Positions 7,159 through 14,460 of a DNA stretch of 64,000 bases are shown here, piece by piece. This DNA comes from a virus. The stretch covers positions 1 through 64,000 of the IMG/VR virus record IMGVR_UViG_3300043449_000492; one strand, 5' to 3'. A program made the translations under genes and the position numbers. A model generated the notes under the pieces. The model did not search any database and was not told the DNA's origin. It saw only the letters and a program-made list of their open reading frames with translations. Each line of letters starts with the position of its first letter. Positions within the stretch are counted from its first letter, which is position 1.

Positions 7159-7200
7159 ACGCCGAGACGGAATGTCGCACCCTAATACCCGATTTTTGCC

Positions 7201-7229
7201 TTGCAATTATACCCCAGCGGGTGTATAAT
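7201..7229 (+). promoter_or_regulatory. Consensus sigma70 promoter with a palindromic spacer
   Basis: TTGCAA, 17-bp spacer, TATAAT. The spacer and -10 start contain the near-palindrome ATACCC-CAGC-GGGTGTAT, a possible operator. It drives the operon starting with the H1-like gene at 7266. Confidence 0.8.
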
Positions 7230-7265
7230 GAAGCATAAGTCAAAAAAGCAACTCAAGAGGTCTAT

Positions 7266-7952
7266 ATGTCTACCAATGCTATCAAGTTTCGCCATCGTTA
7301 TATCAAGCGTGCTGCTCGGGTTCTTCCCGCTATTCAGCTCGGCGTGCCGTTCACTCCCGAAGACATTGCAAAGATTGTCGGTGGTGACTATGCTGCCAAG
7401 TTCGTCTTCTATCTTCGCCATCTCGGTTTCGAGTTTAGCTATCAGAAAGATGGTCGTAAGGTCGTTGGGTATACTCTAATCAAAGAGCCCGACGATGTTG
7501 CAACTATCCGCGGTGCGGCTCCGTCCCGTGGTCGTGGCAAGAATGCTGCTCCCAAGGCTCCGAAGGTTCCCAAGGCTCCGAAGGCTGCCCCGAAGCGTGA
7601 CAAGCTGGTCGAAGCTGTCAAGCGTGAAGGTCGTGAGTATGCCAAGCGCAAGAAGACCGAAGCTGAGGCCCTGACCAAGGCCGTCGAGCGTTGGCAAGAT
7701 GCTACGAACAACAAGGGTACCAAGGCTAAGGTCAAGGCACCCAAGAAGATCGCTTCGACTACGAAGAAGTCGGTTGCAGATATCAAGGCTAAGAACCTCG
7801 CCAAGCTCAAGGCAGTTGGTGAACGCTTCGCTAAGGCTAACAAGCCGATAACCGATGCGGACATTCTGGCTGATGCTCCGAAGTCCACTTCGTTCTCGAT
7901 TGACGACAACTGGGATTCTATCGACGGTCTCGATCTTGCGAAGATCATCTAA
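7266..7952 (+). CDS. Histone-H1-like protein: winged-helix-like N-terminus with a Lys/Ala/Pro tail
   Basis: 228 residues; RBS AAGAGG upstream. Residues 1 to about 75 look like a compact helix-turn-helix or winged-helix domain (TPEDIAKIVGGDYAAKFVFYL...). Residues about 85-215 are low-complexity Lys/Ala/Pro/Arg, including APKAPKVPKAPKAAPK, resembling eukaryotic H1 or bacterial Hc1/AlgP-type tails that coat DNA. A short acidic end follows (DDNWDSIDGLD). Being promoter-proximal behind the best host-type promoter in the window, it is probably expressed early and abundantly, consistent with a nucleoid- or transcription-modifying role. That role is inference. Confidence 0.7.
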   Translation: MSTNAIKFRHRYIKRAARVLPAIQLGVPFTPEDIAKIVGGDYAAKFVFYLRHLGFEFSYQKDGRKVVGYTLIKEPDDVATIRGAAPSRGRGKNAAPKAPKVPKAPKAAPKRDKLVEAVKREGREYAKRKKTEAEALTKAVERWQDATNNKGTKAKVKAPKKIASTTKKSVADIKAKNLAKLKAVGERFAKANKPITDADILADAPKSTSFSIDDNWDSIDGLDLAKII

Positions 7953-7969
7953 TCATCGGAGTGTCAAGA

Positions 7970-8401
7970 ATGCGACTTAAGGTCAAAGTCAAAAATACAG
8001 ACTACAAATATCGTCATCGATATGCGAGCTATGTCGTCATTCCTGAGTTTAACATCTACGTTGGCCGAGTGGTTTCCCCTCGGCCTTCGTGGCTTTCTCC
8101 GAATGAGTTTATGCTGACGACGAGTGACATTGACGCTCCCGTTCGCATTCTAGACAAAAACGATATCGTTGAAGCGTGGACTTCCGACAAAGATGTTGAC
8201 GATGGAGTGACGTTAGTTGCTGGTGAAAAGCGTCCATATGTTGTAACTCGTGGAATGAATGGCAAGTATTCTTGCAACTGTTCTTCGTATGGCTATCGCA
8301 AGTGGTGTTCTCATATCAACGAGGTGAAGAAAAATGGCAAACGAGTTTCTGCACAAGGATCCAGAAAAGGCTCTGGAACAAGTAAAGCAAAAAATGTATG
8401 A
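7970..8401 (+). CDS. SWIM zinc-finger protein
   Basis: 143 residues from ATG 7970, with CGGAG 8 nt upstream; GTG 7961 overlaps that RBS. Residues about 90-117 carry C102-x-C104-x8-C113-x-H115 in the context YVVTRGMNGKYSCNC...WCSH, which fits the SWIM zinc-finger pattern CxCx(n)CxH. SWIM domains bind DNA or proteins and occur in transposases, Swi2/Snf2 helicases and phage proteins. The N-terminal 85 residues are beta-rich and unfamiliar; a basic Ser/Gly/Lys tail (GSRKGSGTSKAKN) follows. Follows the H1-like gene in the same operon. Confidence 0.75.
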   Translation: MRLKVKVKNTDYKYRHRYASYVVIPEFNIYVGRVVSPRPSWLSPNEFMLTTSDIDAPVRILDKNDIVEAWTSDKDVDDGVTLVAGEKRPYVVTRGMNGKYSCNCSSYGYRKWCSHINEVKKNGKRVSAQGSRKGSGTSKAKNV

Positions 8402-8537
8402 TCGTCTTAAGGTGCTTCGCACTTGCTTGATCGGTGCGTCTAAAGACGACATTGGTTATGTTAGTGAATACGATATGGCCATGTATAACGAGATTGACTT
8501 TCTCGAAGGTGTTCTAGACGATATCGAAAAGAGGTAA
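8334..8537 (+). CDS. Small helical protein, unknown
   Basis: 67 residues, RBS GAGGTGAAG about 9 nt before ATG. It overlaps the 3' end of the SWIM gene by 68 bp in another frame, covering only that protein's low-complexity tail. Helical, with DIEKR end. No family recognised. Confidence 0.6.
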   Translation: MANEFLHKDPEKALEQVKQKMYDRLKVLRTCLIGASKDDIGYVSEYDMAMYNEIDFLEGVLDDIEKR

Positions 8538-8538
8538 C

Positions 8539-8670
8539 ATGCGACATTTATTCTTGGTACCCATTCTGGTGATAGTGCCGGGGATAGCTATGTTGTGCTT
8601 GCTTGGTGGCATTGTATATCACTTCGGCTGCTATGTTATCTCAAAGTTCCAATCAAGAAAGGCTCGTTAG
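8539..8670 (+). CDS. Small membrane protein
   Basis: 43 residues; AGAGG 5-6 nt upstream. One long hydrophobic stretch (residues 4-35, perhaps two tight helices) with two Cys, then a basic C-terminus (SKFQSRKAR) predicted to be cytoplasmic. Ends one base before the ligase start. Confidence 0.55.
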   Translation: MRHLFLVPILVIVPGIAMLCLLGGIVYHFGCYVISKFQSRKAR

Positions 8671-8671
8671 A

Positions 8672-9781
8672 ATGAATCGTGAGAAGCTATATAAGATTGA
8701 CTCAAACGGTAATACCCGTGTATGGTGGATTGAATATGATAATGAAAAATATAGGACTCATTCTGGCATTGAAGGTGGTAAGATTGTTACTTCTGGTTGG
8801 ACCTTTCCTACCGGAAAGAATATCGGCCGCTCTAACGAAACATCTATTTCAGAACAAGTTATTTCTGAGGTTGATGCTGATTACATAAAGAAGCAGCATC
8901 AGGGTAAGTATCATCAGACTACCACTTGGGCCAAGAATGGTGCCAAGTTCATCGAGTGTATGCTTGCTGGCAAGTATGATCCGAAGAAGCATACAAAGTT
9001 CCCTTATTGGTCTCAGCCCAAGTTCGATGGTGTGCGTTGTATTGTTACTAAAGACGGTATGCAGTCACGCAACGGCAAGCCTATTCTTTCTGCACCTCAT
9101 ATCAGTGAAGCACTAGAACCTTTCTTTAAGAGGTTCCCTGACGTTGTGCTTGACGGTGAGCTGTATAATCATGAGCTAAAGAATGACTTTGAGAAAATCA
9201 TTTCGCTGGCTCGTAAGACAAAGCCGACTGCTGAAGACTTGAAAGAATCTGCTGAAATGATTCAGTATCATGTTTACGATGTTGTCGATCATTCAATGAC
9301 ATTCTCTGAGCGTAACACGATGCTGCATAGTGTGTATGGCATTTGGTCAAAGACAATTCAGCCTGTTGCCACTAACAAAGTGAAAGATGCAGAGCAGATT
9401 CAGATAATGCTAAATGATTATCTGATGATGGGTTATGAAGGTCAGATGCTTCGTGATCCTGATTCCTATTATGAAGGTAAGCGTTCCAAAGGTCTGCTCA
9501 AGCACAAAGAGTTTGAGGATGCTGAGTTCCGTATCGTGTCTATCGTAGAAGGTAAAGGTAACTGGGCAGGCTATGCCAAGTCAATTGAGATTGAACTGGA
9601 AGACGGAACAACTCAGTTCTCTGGTGTGCGTGGATCATTTGACACGTTGAAAGATGTGTTGTATAATGCTAATGATTATATCGGCACAGAGGTAACGGTA
9701 AGATATCAAAATCGTTCGGCTGATAACAAGCTTCGTTTTCCTGTTGTCGTTGCATTCTGGAAAGGTAAGAGGGACATATGA
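8672..9781 (+). CDS. ATP-dependent DNA ligase with WGR-like N-terminus
   Basis: 369 residues from ATG 8672, with AAGAAAGG upstream; an in-frame start at 8603 would run through the membrane-protein gene. Residues 5-80 form a WGR-like domain (LYKID-NGNTRVWWI, GGK, GKNIGRSNETS). The nucleotidyltransferase motifs follow: motif I with Lys117 (QPKFDGVR), motif III with Glu163 (VVLDGELYNHE), IIIa (QYHVYDVV), IV (GYEGQMLRDP) and V (KGLLKHKEF), then an OB fold to the C-terminus. It seals nicks after RNase H. Unlike T4 gp30 it has no N-terminal DNA-binding domain; a separate homologue of that domain lies at 2653. Confidence 0.93.
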   Translation: MNREKLYKIDSNGNTRVWWIEYDNEKYRTHSGIEGGKIVTSGWTFPTGKNIGRSNETSISEQVISEVDADYIKKQHQGKYHQTTTWAKNGAKFIECMLAGKYDPKKHTKFPYWSQPKFDGVRCIVTKDGMQSRNGKPILSAPHISEALEPFFKRFPDVVLDGELYNHELKNDFEKIISLARKTKPTAEDLKESAEMIQYHVYDVVDHSMTFSERNTMLHSVYGIWSKTIQPVATNKVKDAEQIQIMLNDYLMMGYEGQMLRDPDSYYEGKRSKGLLKHKEFEDAEFRIVSIVEGKGNWAGYAKSIEIELEDGTTQFSGVRGSFDTLKDVLYNANDYIGTEVTVRYQNRSADNKLRFPVVVAFWKGKRDI

Positions 9782-10323
9782 ACATTTTCTATCTACACCC
9801 TGATCCTAAGATTTGTGCCGAGTGGGCAGTTGACAAGCATTGTGTCAAGATGATTCTTGAGGCAGCGCAGCTATTGTCAACGGCTCACCGTTTACTCGAC
9901 GGTGTTGAGTATGTTGATAAAACGAAGACTGGTCGGAGTGTCAAAAGATGGCGCCTAACCGATAGTCGTGATACCACTCTCTATTCAGCTACTCATGTCA
10001 ATCATCCCTGTGCTGTATGGGTTCGTGAATCTGCACGAAACTACACTTGGCTTTGGTCGTATCTCAACGAACATTGCAAAGAATACACATATCGTTATGG
10101 TAAGATTCACAAGGTAGAAGAAAGCGGTCTTCTCGATGCATTGAAGCAGCTTCCAAGAAATGTTCCTCGTCTAATCAATAGAACGCCCATTCCAAGTTGC
10201 ATGGATGCTAAATACATCATATCGGAAGATGCGGTAGAGAACTATCGCAACTACTACAAGATTGGTAAGGCACATCTTCATAGTTGGAAACTACGTGAAG
10301 CGCCTGAGTGGATTATGGAGTAA
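9778..10323 (+). CDS. Conserved phage protein of unknown function
   Basis: 181 residues; ATG overlaps the ligase TGA. The opening NIFYLHPDPKICAEWAVDKHCVKMILE and internal ATHVNHPCAVWVRESARNY are hallmarks of a family that I recall from many phages and some bacteria without an assigned function. Conserved His/Asp/Cys/Glu residues in the DKHCVKMILE helix could be catalytic or metal-binding. Coupling to ligase suggests a DNA-related role, but this is guesswork. Confidence 0.75.
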   Translation: MNIFYLHPDPKICAEWAVDKHCVKMILEAAQLLSTAHRLLDGVEYVDKTKTGRSVKRWRLTDSRDTTLYSATHVNHPCAVWVRESARNYTWLWSYLNEHCKEYTYRYGKIHKVEESGLLDALKQLPRNVPRLINRTPIPSCMDAKYIISEDAVENYRNYYKIGKAHLHSWKLREAPEWIME

Positions 10324-10325
10324 CA

Positions 10326-10523
10326 ATGCCCACATATTCTTTTAAAGACAAAGGCACAGGTGAATGCTTTGACGTTTTCATGTCAATATCGGAACTGGAT
10401 GAGTTTTTAGAGAATCATCCTGAGCTAGAAAAGCTACTCTCTGCCCCACACTTTCTAGGCACCAATATGAATGGCGGACTAAAGAACAATTCATTTTATG
10501 ACCCAAAGGATAATGTTGATTGA
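10326..10523 (+). CDS. Small conserved T4-like phage protein, paralogue A
   Basis: 65 residues from ATG 10326, with GGAG 5-8 nt upstream. The N-terminus ([15 protein letters not shown]) and the [16 protein letters not shown] helix define a short phage family whose opening resembles FmdB-type zinc ribbons but lacks the CxxC pairs. The gene at 11020 is a clear relative (CPNYTWENKETGEEHT, MTIAERDEYEKNNPQL). A homing endonuclease gene separates the two. Confidence 0.7.
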   Translation: MPTYSFKDKGTGECFDVFMSISELDEFLENHPELEKLLSAPHFLGTNMNGGLKNNSFYDPKDNVD

Positions 10524-11020
10524 ATATACCTGAAGGATTCTACATATACGCATATCTAAGACTGGATGGAACACCTTACTATATTGGTAAAGGTAAAAAC
10601 AAAAGAGCATGGTATAAAGTCAAAGAACATATAAAAGTTCCTAAACTTTCTAGTCAAATCGTCATAATGGAATCTAATCTTACAGAAATTGGAGCTCTAG
10701 CTCTTGAACGATTCTATATTCGTTGGTATGGACGTAAAGATAATCAAACAGGCATACTTCGCAATAAAACTGATGGCGGTGATGGTCTTACTGAACCGAG
10801 TATGGATATAAAGAGAAAGATATCTGAAACTAAAAAACTAAATCCTACCAAATATTGGCAGGGTAAAAAAAGAAGCCACGAAGATAGACAAAAAATGTCT
10901 CAAGCGAAAATGGGAAAAGTTCAATCAGACGCTCATAAAGCAATTAACTCACAAAAAATAAAAGAGTTGTGGAAAGATCCAGTCTGGAGAGAAAAAATGT
11001 TACAAGCGAGGAAAAAATAA
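10520..11020 (+). CDS. GIY-YIG homing endonuclease with NUMOD3-type tail
   Basis: 166 residues from TTG 10520, which overlaps the preceding TGA; AAAGGA lies about 9 nt upstream. GIY-YIG elements: FYIYAYLR (GIY), PYYIGKGK (YIG), RAWYKVKEH with the Arg, and Glu70 ([10 protein letters not shown]) as the probable catalytic Glu. The C-terminal half contains NUMOD3-like DNA-binding repeats (KISETKK..., W[14 protein letters not shown]). It is visibly AT-richer and more A-homopolymer-rich than its neighbours, as expected for a recently mobile gene. It probably promotes its own spread by cutting endonuclease-free relatives. Confidence 0.85.
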   Translation: MNIPEGFYIYAYLRLDGTPYYIGKGKNKRAWYKVKEHIKVPKLSSQIVIMESNLTEIGALALERFYIRWYGRKDNQTGILRNKTDGGDGLTEPSMDIKRKISETKKLNPTKYWQGKKRSHEDRQKMSQAKMGKVQSDAHKAINSQKIKELWKDPVWREKMLQARKK

Positions 11021-11286
11021 TGTGTCCAAATTACACATGGGAAAACAAAGAGACTGGTGAAGAACACACCAACACAATGACTATTGCAGAGCGTGATGAA
11101 TATGAGAAGAACAATCCTCAGCTTCGTCAGGTTCTGCGCAATTTCACAATGGTCGATCCAGTGAATATTGGCGTCACTAAGCCGCCAGCAGATTTTCAAA
11201 AGTATGTTCTAGGTAGAATCAAAGAAAAGGTTCCACATTCGGACGCTATCGCTTCTAAGCGTTGGAACATTCCCAAGGAGATTTAA
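11020..11286 (+). CDS. Small conserved T4-like phage protein, paralogue B
   Basis: 88 residues from the ATG in TAATG. Related to the protein at 10326 across the first ~45 residues, but with a longer C-terminus containing a positively charged helix (FQKYVLGRIKEKVPHSD). This family occurs widely in T4-like phages (recall), sometimes in several copies. No function known. Confidence 0.7.
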   Translation: MCPNYTWENKETGEEHTNTMTIAERDEYEKNNPQLRQVLRNFTMVDPVNIGVTKPPADFQKYVLGRIKEKVPHSDAIASKRWNIPKEI

Positions 11287-11319
11287 CCACTGTCATCAGA
11301 ACATTTTAGCAAACGATTT

Positions 11320-11355
11320 AGAGGTCGTGCCCGTAAAAAGGCATTGACCTCTTTT
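11320..11355 (+). terminator. Hairpin with T-run in the phoH leader
   Basis: AGAGGTC (11320-11326) pairs with GACCTCT (11346-11352), and TGCC/GGCA extends the stem above a small internal bulge, with loop CGTAAAAA. TTTT follows. It can act as a terminator or attenuator between paralogue B and phoH. The stretch is also open in the phoH frame, but has no good start there. Confidence 0.6.
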
Positions 11356-11397
11356 GGTTATGGGCATGTGAATAACGATAACAATAAAGGTCAATAT

Positions 11398-12108
11398 ATG
11401 TCAAGAAAACAGAGAAGAAATAACCAACAGCATCATGACAATATCGCTGAAAGAAACCACTTCGAACTTCGTCACATTAAACCACTAACAGTAAACCAAC
11501 AAAGAGTGTGGGACGCTTTCGAGGCAGGTTCTAATCTTATGCTACATGGTTATGCCGGCACCGGTAAAACTTTTCTATCCTCATACCTAGCACTAAAGGA
11601 GGTGTTACATAGCGACATATATAAGAGGGTAGTTATCATCCGCTCAGTCGTTCCATCCAGAGACATGGGATTCTTGCCTGGTTCTGAAAAACAAAAAGCG
11701 GAAGTTTACGAACAACCCTATCAAGAAATCTGTGACGATCTATTTGGTCGTGGTGACGGTTGGAGAATACTAAAGTTGAAGCGTCTGGTTGAGTTTACAA
11801 CAACCTCGTTTCTTCGTGGAACAACCTTCAATGATTCAATCATCATCGTTGATGAATGTAACAATATGAACTTTCAGGAAATTGATACGGTCATGACACG
11901 CATTGGCAATAACTCACGCATTATCTTCTGCGGCGATTATCGTCAGAGTGATCTACATAAGCCTCATGATAAGACCGGCATTAAAGAGCTAATGAACATT
12001 ACTCGTCGTATGCCGTCATTCGACCATATCGAATTTGACATTGAGGACATTGTTAGATCAGGTGTCGTTAAAGAATACATCATTCAGAAAACGGAGATGG
12101 GTCTATGA
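11398..12108 (+). CDS. phoH: PhoH-family ATPase
   Basis: 236 residues from ATG 11398 (AAAGGT upstream); earlier in-frame GTG/TTG codons lie in the leader hairpin region. Walker A is GYAGTGKT (about residues 54-61), Walker B is IIIVDECNN with the family's IFCGDYRQSD sensor region. The N-terminal RKQRR stretch and KPLTVNQQ opening are usual for T4-like phage PhoH. PhoH proteins are RNA/DNA-associated P-loop ATPases; the phage role is unsettled. Confidence 0.93.
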   Translation: MSRKQRRNNQQHHDNIAERNHFELRHIKPLTVNQQRVWDAFEAGSNLMLHGYAGTGKTFLSSYLALKEVLHSDIYKRVVIIRSVVPSRDMGFLPGSEKQKAEVYEQPYQEICDDLFGRGDGWRILKLKRLVEFTTTSFLRGTTFNDSIIIVDECNNMNFQEIDTVMTRIGNNSRIIFCGDYRQSDLHKPHDKTGIKELMNITRRMPSFDHIEFDIEDIVRSGVVKEYIIQKTEMGL

Positions 12109-12269
12109 CAAGAGAAGAATACGAGCTACAACTTGACACATATATCAGAGAGCAAATGGCTACCGTGCCTGCAGGTAGAAAGAAGCTAACTTTTTGGGCC
12201 GAATTTAATCGGAACATGAAAGAAAACTTCGATGCTCAACTTGCAGCAAATGGTATTGTAGTTGAATAG
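12105..12269 (+). CDS. Small helical protein, unknown
   Basis: 54 residues; ATG overlaps the phoH TGA (ATGA), and GGAGATGG precedes it. Amphipathic helices with mixed charge (MTREEYELQLDTYIREQ). No family recognised. Ends 8 bp before a late-promoter-like box. Confidence 0.55.
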   Translation: MTREEYELQLDTYIREQMATVPAGRKKLTFWAEFNRNMKENFDAQLAANGIVVE

Positions 12270-12276
12270 AACCCTA

Positions 12277-12283
12277 CTAAATA
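12277..12283 (+). promoter_or_regulatory. Candidate late promoter CTAAATA
   Basis: CTAAATA, close to the T4 late consensus TATAAATA and identical to boxes at 30536, 55560, 60570 and (minus) 25028. It lies 28 nt before the ATG of a virion protein gene, with AAGGAG between. Confidence 0.6.
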
Positions 12284-12310
12284 TAAGGAACTACTAAGGA
12301 GTAGATAATT

Positions 12311-13630
12311 ATGGCCCAGTTCCGAATAGACAAACACGAATATCTACCACAGGAGAAGACCTTATTTGAGGTCGTCATGCTTGCTGACCAGTATGGTAAT
12401 CAGATTGGTCCTGCTAATCCTTCTGGTATGGCCGTGGATGCTTTCGGACGGGCCAGAAACTCTTTGCCATATACTCTCTTTGAGTCGTTTCATCGTTATC
12501 AAGATAATGGTAGAATCTCTACTGCCAACTCTGCTACAGGTTCAACATATACTCATAAGCCTAATGAAGCATGTATTGAATGCTCGATTACCAACGTAGC
12601 TAATTCATATGTGTATAGAGAGTCCTCTAGAGTTTTTGCGTATCAGCCTGGCAAATCAATTCAGATTCTAGAATCATTCGTTCTTGCCCCACCACAAGTA
12701 GGTCTAAGACAACGATATGGTTATTTCGGAACACAGAATGGTTTCTTTCTTGAACAAACAGACAATACGATTTATTTTGTTAAGAGGTCATCAGTAACAG
12801 GTAGTGTGGTCGAAACAAGAGTAGCACAAGCTGACTGGAATGTCGATACAATGCTAGGTGCCGTTGTGTCTAGTCCATCACAGTTGACATTGGATCTAAC
12901 AAAGGCACAGATTCTATTCATTGATATCGAATGGCTCGGCGTCGGCTCTGTTAGAATGGGATTCATTGTAGATGGTCAGTTTGTTCATTGTCATACTTTC
13001 CATCATGCTAATTCGGCAAATGCTAACTCCACATATATAACTACCGCATGTCTACCAGTTCGTGCTGAGATTGAAAACTACAACTCTATGGCAAACACAT
13101 CTAATCTAAAAATCATTTGTGCTACAGTTATTTCAGAAGGCGGATTCGAGCCAAGAGGTCGCCAAAAGACTGTTGGTCGTGAACCTAACACAGCATTAAC
13201 TATGTCAACATCAGGTACCTATTATCCTGTTGCTGCTATTAGATTAAAGAGTGACCGTGCTGATGGTGTTGTTCTACCAAAGAACGTATCATTACTTGGC
13301 ATTGGTGGCAACGGTTCAAGACTACGTTACAAGATTGTTTCGGGTGCCGCTATCTCAGGTGGAACTTGGGTAGACGCTGGACCTGATTCTTCTGTTCAGT
13401 ATAATATCTCTGCTACAGGAATGACTGGCGGTAATGATTTAGTATCTGGTTATCAAGCTATCAACAATCAGGGTTCCGTCGCTCTAGACATTGGTGGCTC
13501 TGACTTCTTCCGCTATCAGCTAGAAAGAAACACTTTCACTGGCGGTAATACCACATTCGTTCTAGCTGCTACAGGAGCTGGAAATGGTGACACATGTGTC
13601 GGCGGTATTGACTGGGAAGAAATGACATAA
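12311..13630 (+). CDS. Virion structural protein conserved in T4-like phages
   Basis: 439 residues; RBS AAGGAG. The N-terminal block (FEVVMLADQYGNQIGPANPSG-MAVDAFGRARNS) and the central IDIEWLGVGSVRMGFIVDG block are those of a structural protein that I recall from cyanophage and alphaproteobacterial T4-like virions; its virion position is not known to me. Beta-rich, no signal peptide, no catalytic site. It has its own late-type box, which fits a virion component placed outside the main tail cluster. Confidence 0.8.
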   Translation: MAQFRIDKHEYLPQEKTLFEVVMLADQYGNQIGPANPSGMAVDAFGRARNSLPYTLFESFHRYQDNGRISTANSATGSTYTHKPNEACIECSITNVANSYVYRESSRVFAYQPGKSIQILESFVLAPPQVGLRQRYGYFGTQNGFFLEQTDNTIYFVKRSSVTGSVVETRVAQADWNVDTMLGAVVSSPSQLTLDLTKAQILFIDIEWLGVGSVRMGFIVDGQFVHCHTFHHANSANANSTYITTACLPVRAEIENYNSMANTSNLKIICATVISEGGFEPRGRQKTVGREPNTALTMSTSGTYYPVAAIRLKSDRADGVVLPKNVSLLGIGGNGSRLRYKIVSGAAISGGTWVDAGPDSSVQYNISATGMTGGNDLVSGYQAINNQGSVALDIGGSDFFRYQLERNTFTGGNTTFVLAATGAGNGDTCVGGIDWEEMT

Positions 13631-13632
13631 GC

Positions 13633-13661
13633 TTGACAATATAATAAAAGTGAGTTATAAT
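13633..13661 (+). promoter_or_regulatory. Consensus sigma70 promoter, putative leaderless start
   Basis: TTGACA, 17-bp spacer, TATAAT: a perfect match. The -10 ends 5 nt before ATG 13667, so the transcript should begin at about the first base of the codon. No RBS is present. Confidence 0.85.
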
Positions 13662-13666
13662 GAACA

Positions 13667-14338
13667 ATGAAAACATTTAAGCATTTAAACAGTGATCCTA
13701 TTCTATGTAAACTTGATAGAGAAGAAATCAACGGTAAGCGTTATTATATCTCTCCCCAGGGAAAACGCTTACCGTCTGTCACCACATTCTTAGGTCATTT
13801 CAAGAAAGAATCCATAATGGCTTGGAGAAAGAAAGTTGGCGAGGAAGAAGCCAATCGTATCTCCGGCCAGGCTGCGAGAAGAGGAACTAAGTTTCACTCA
13901 CTCATGGAATCGTATCTAGGCAATGAGCAGAACTTCCTTACCGAAGATATCATGCCTGACATGAAACAAGCCTTTCATGACATGGTTCCCACCCTTGACA
14001 GAATCGACAATATACATTATATTGAGACTATGCTTTACAGCGAGATTTTAGGTCTCGCAGGACAAGTTGATTGCATTGCGGAATTTGATGGTGTTCCTTC
14101 TATCATTGATTTTAAGACTTCCAATAAGCTTAAGAGAGAAGACTGGATCACAAATTACTTTGAGCAATGCACTTGTTATTCCCTAATGTATGAGGAAATG
14201 ACAGGCATCAAGGCAAAGCAAATCGTCGTGCTTATCTCCGTTGACGGAGAAATGCAACCCCAAGTTTTCGTCAAAAATCGTAAGGACTATGTTCCTGGTT
14301 TAGCCGAAAAGATTAAAGAGTTTAGGAGCATAATATGA
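13667..14338 (+). CDS. PD-(D/E)XK (RecB/Cas4-type) exonuclease
   Basis: 223 residues. A PSVTTFLG motif near the N-terminus, A-x-R-G-T-x-x-H (AARRGTKFHSLME) and the core G-x-V-D (LAGQVDCIAEFDG) ... IIDFKTS ... Y..QCTCYSLMYEE match the RecB-like nuclease fold; the D of QVD, the D/K of DFK and the Q/Y of the C-terminal helix are the expected active-site residues. Such genes occur in T4-like cyanophages and may process DNA ends. The promoter abuts the start codon, and the end overlaps the lipoprotein gene (ATGA). Confidence 0.85.
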   Translation: MKTFKHLNSDPILCKLDREEINGKRYYISPQGKRLPSVTTFLGHFKKESIMAWRKKVGEEEANRISGQAARRGTKFHSLMESYLGNEQNFLTEDIMPDMKQAFHDMVPTLDRIDNIHYIETMLYSEILGLAGQVDCIAEFDGVPSIIDFKTSNKLKREDWITNYFEQCTCYSLMYEEMTGIKAKQIVVLISVDGEMQPQVFVKNRKDYVPGLAEKIKEFRSII

Positions 14339-14460
14339 AGAAGCTTGTTTTAGTTCTAGTAGGTTTTCTTTTTCTTAGTGGTTGCGCTGGCCGTGTTGGC
14401 GACGACCTCAGGTACCTCGGTTGCATTGCGAGGGATAATACATCGAGGCCCTGTAACTGA
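14335..14460 (+). CDS. Small predicted lipoprotein
   Basis: 41 residues: a Lys-Lys start, a hydrophobic h-region and a lipobox L-S-G-C (Cys17), so processing by signal peptidase II would give a 25-residue lipid-anchored peptide. RBS TAGGAG. Two further Cys near the C-terminus. Size and nested layout recall Rz1-type outer-membrane spanins, but proline content is low and the assignment is only a possibility. Confidence 0.7.
   Translation: MKKLVLVLVGFLFLSGCAGRVGDDLRYLGCIARDNTSRPCN

Noticed and set aside
7442-7948. Minus-strand 168-codon ORF opposite the H1-like gene
   Set aside because: Open only because Lys/Ala codons lack reverse stops; the plus frame has promoter and RBS.
10508-11020. Group I intron at the homing endonuclease near 10.5 kb
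   Set aside because: The flanking genes are each complete with own starts and stops; no split exon is evident.
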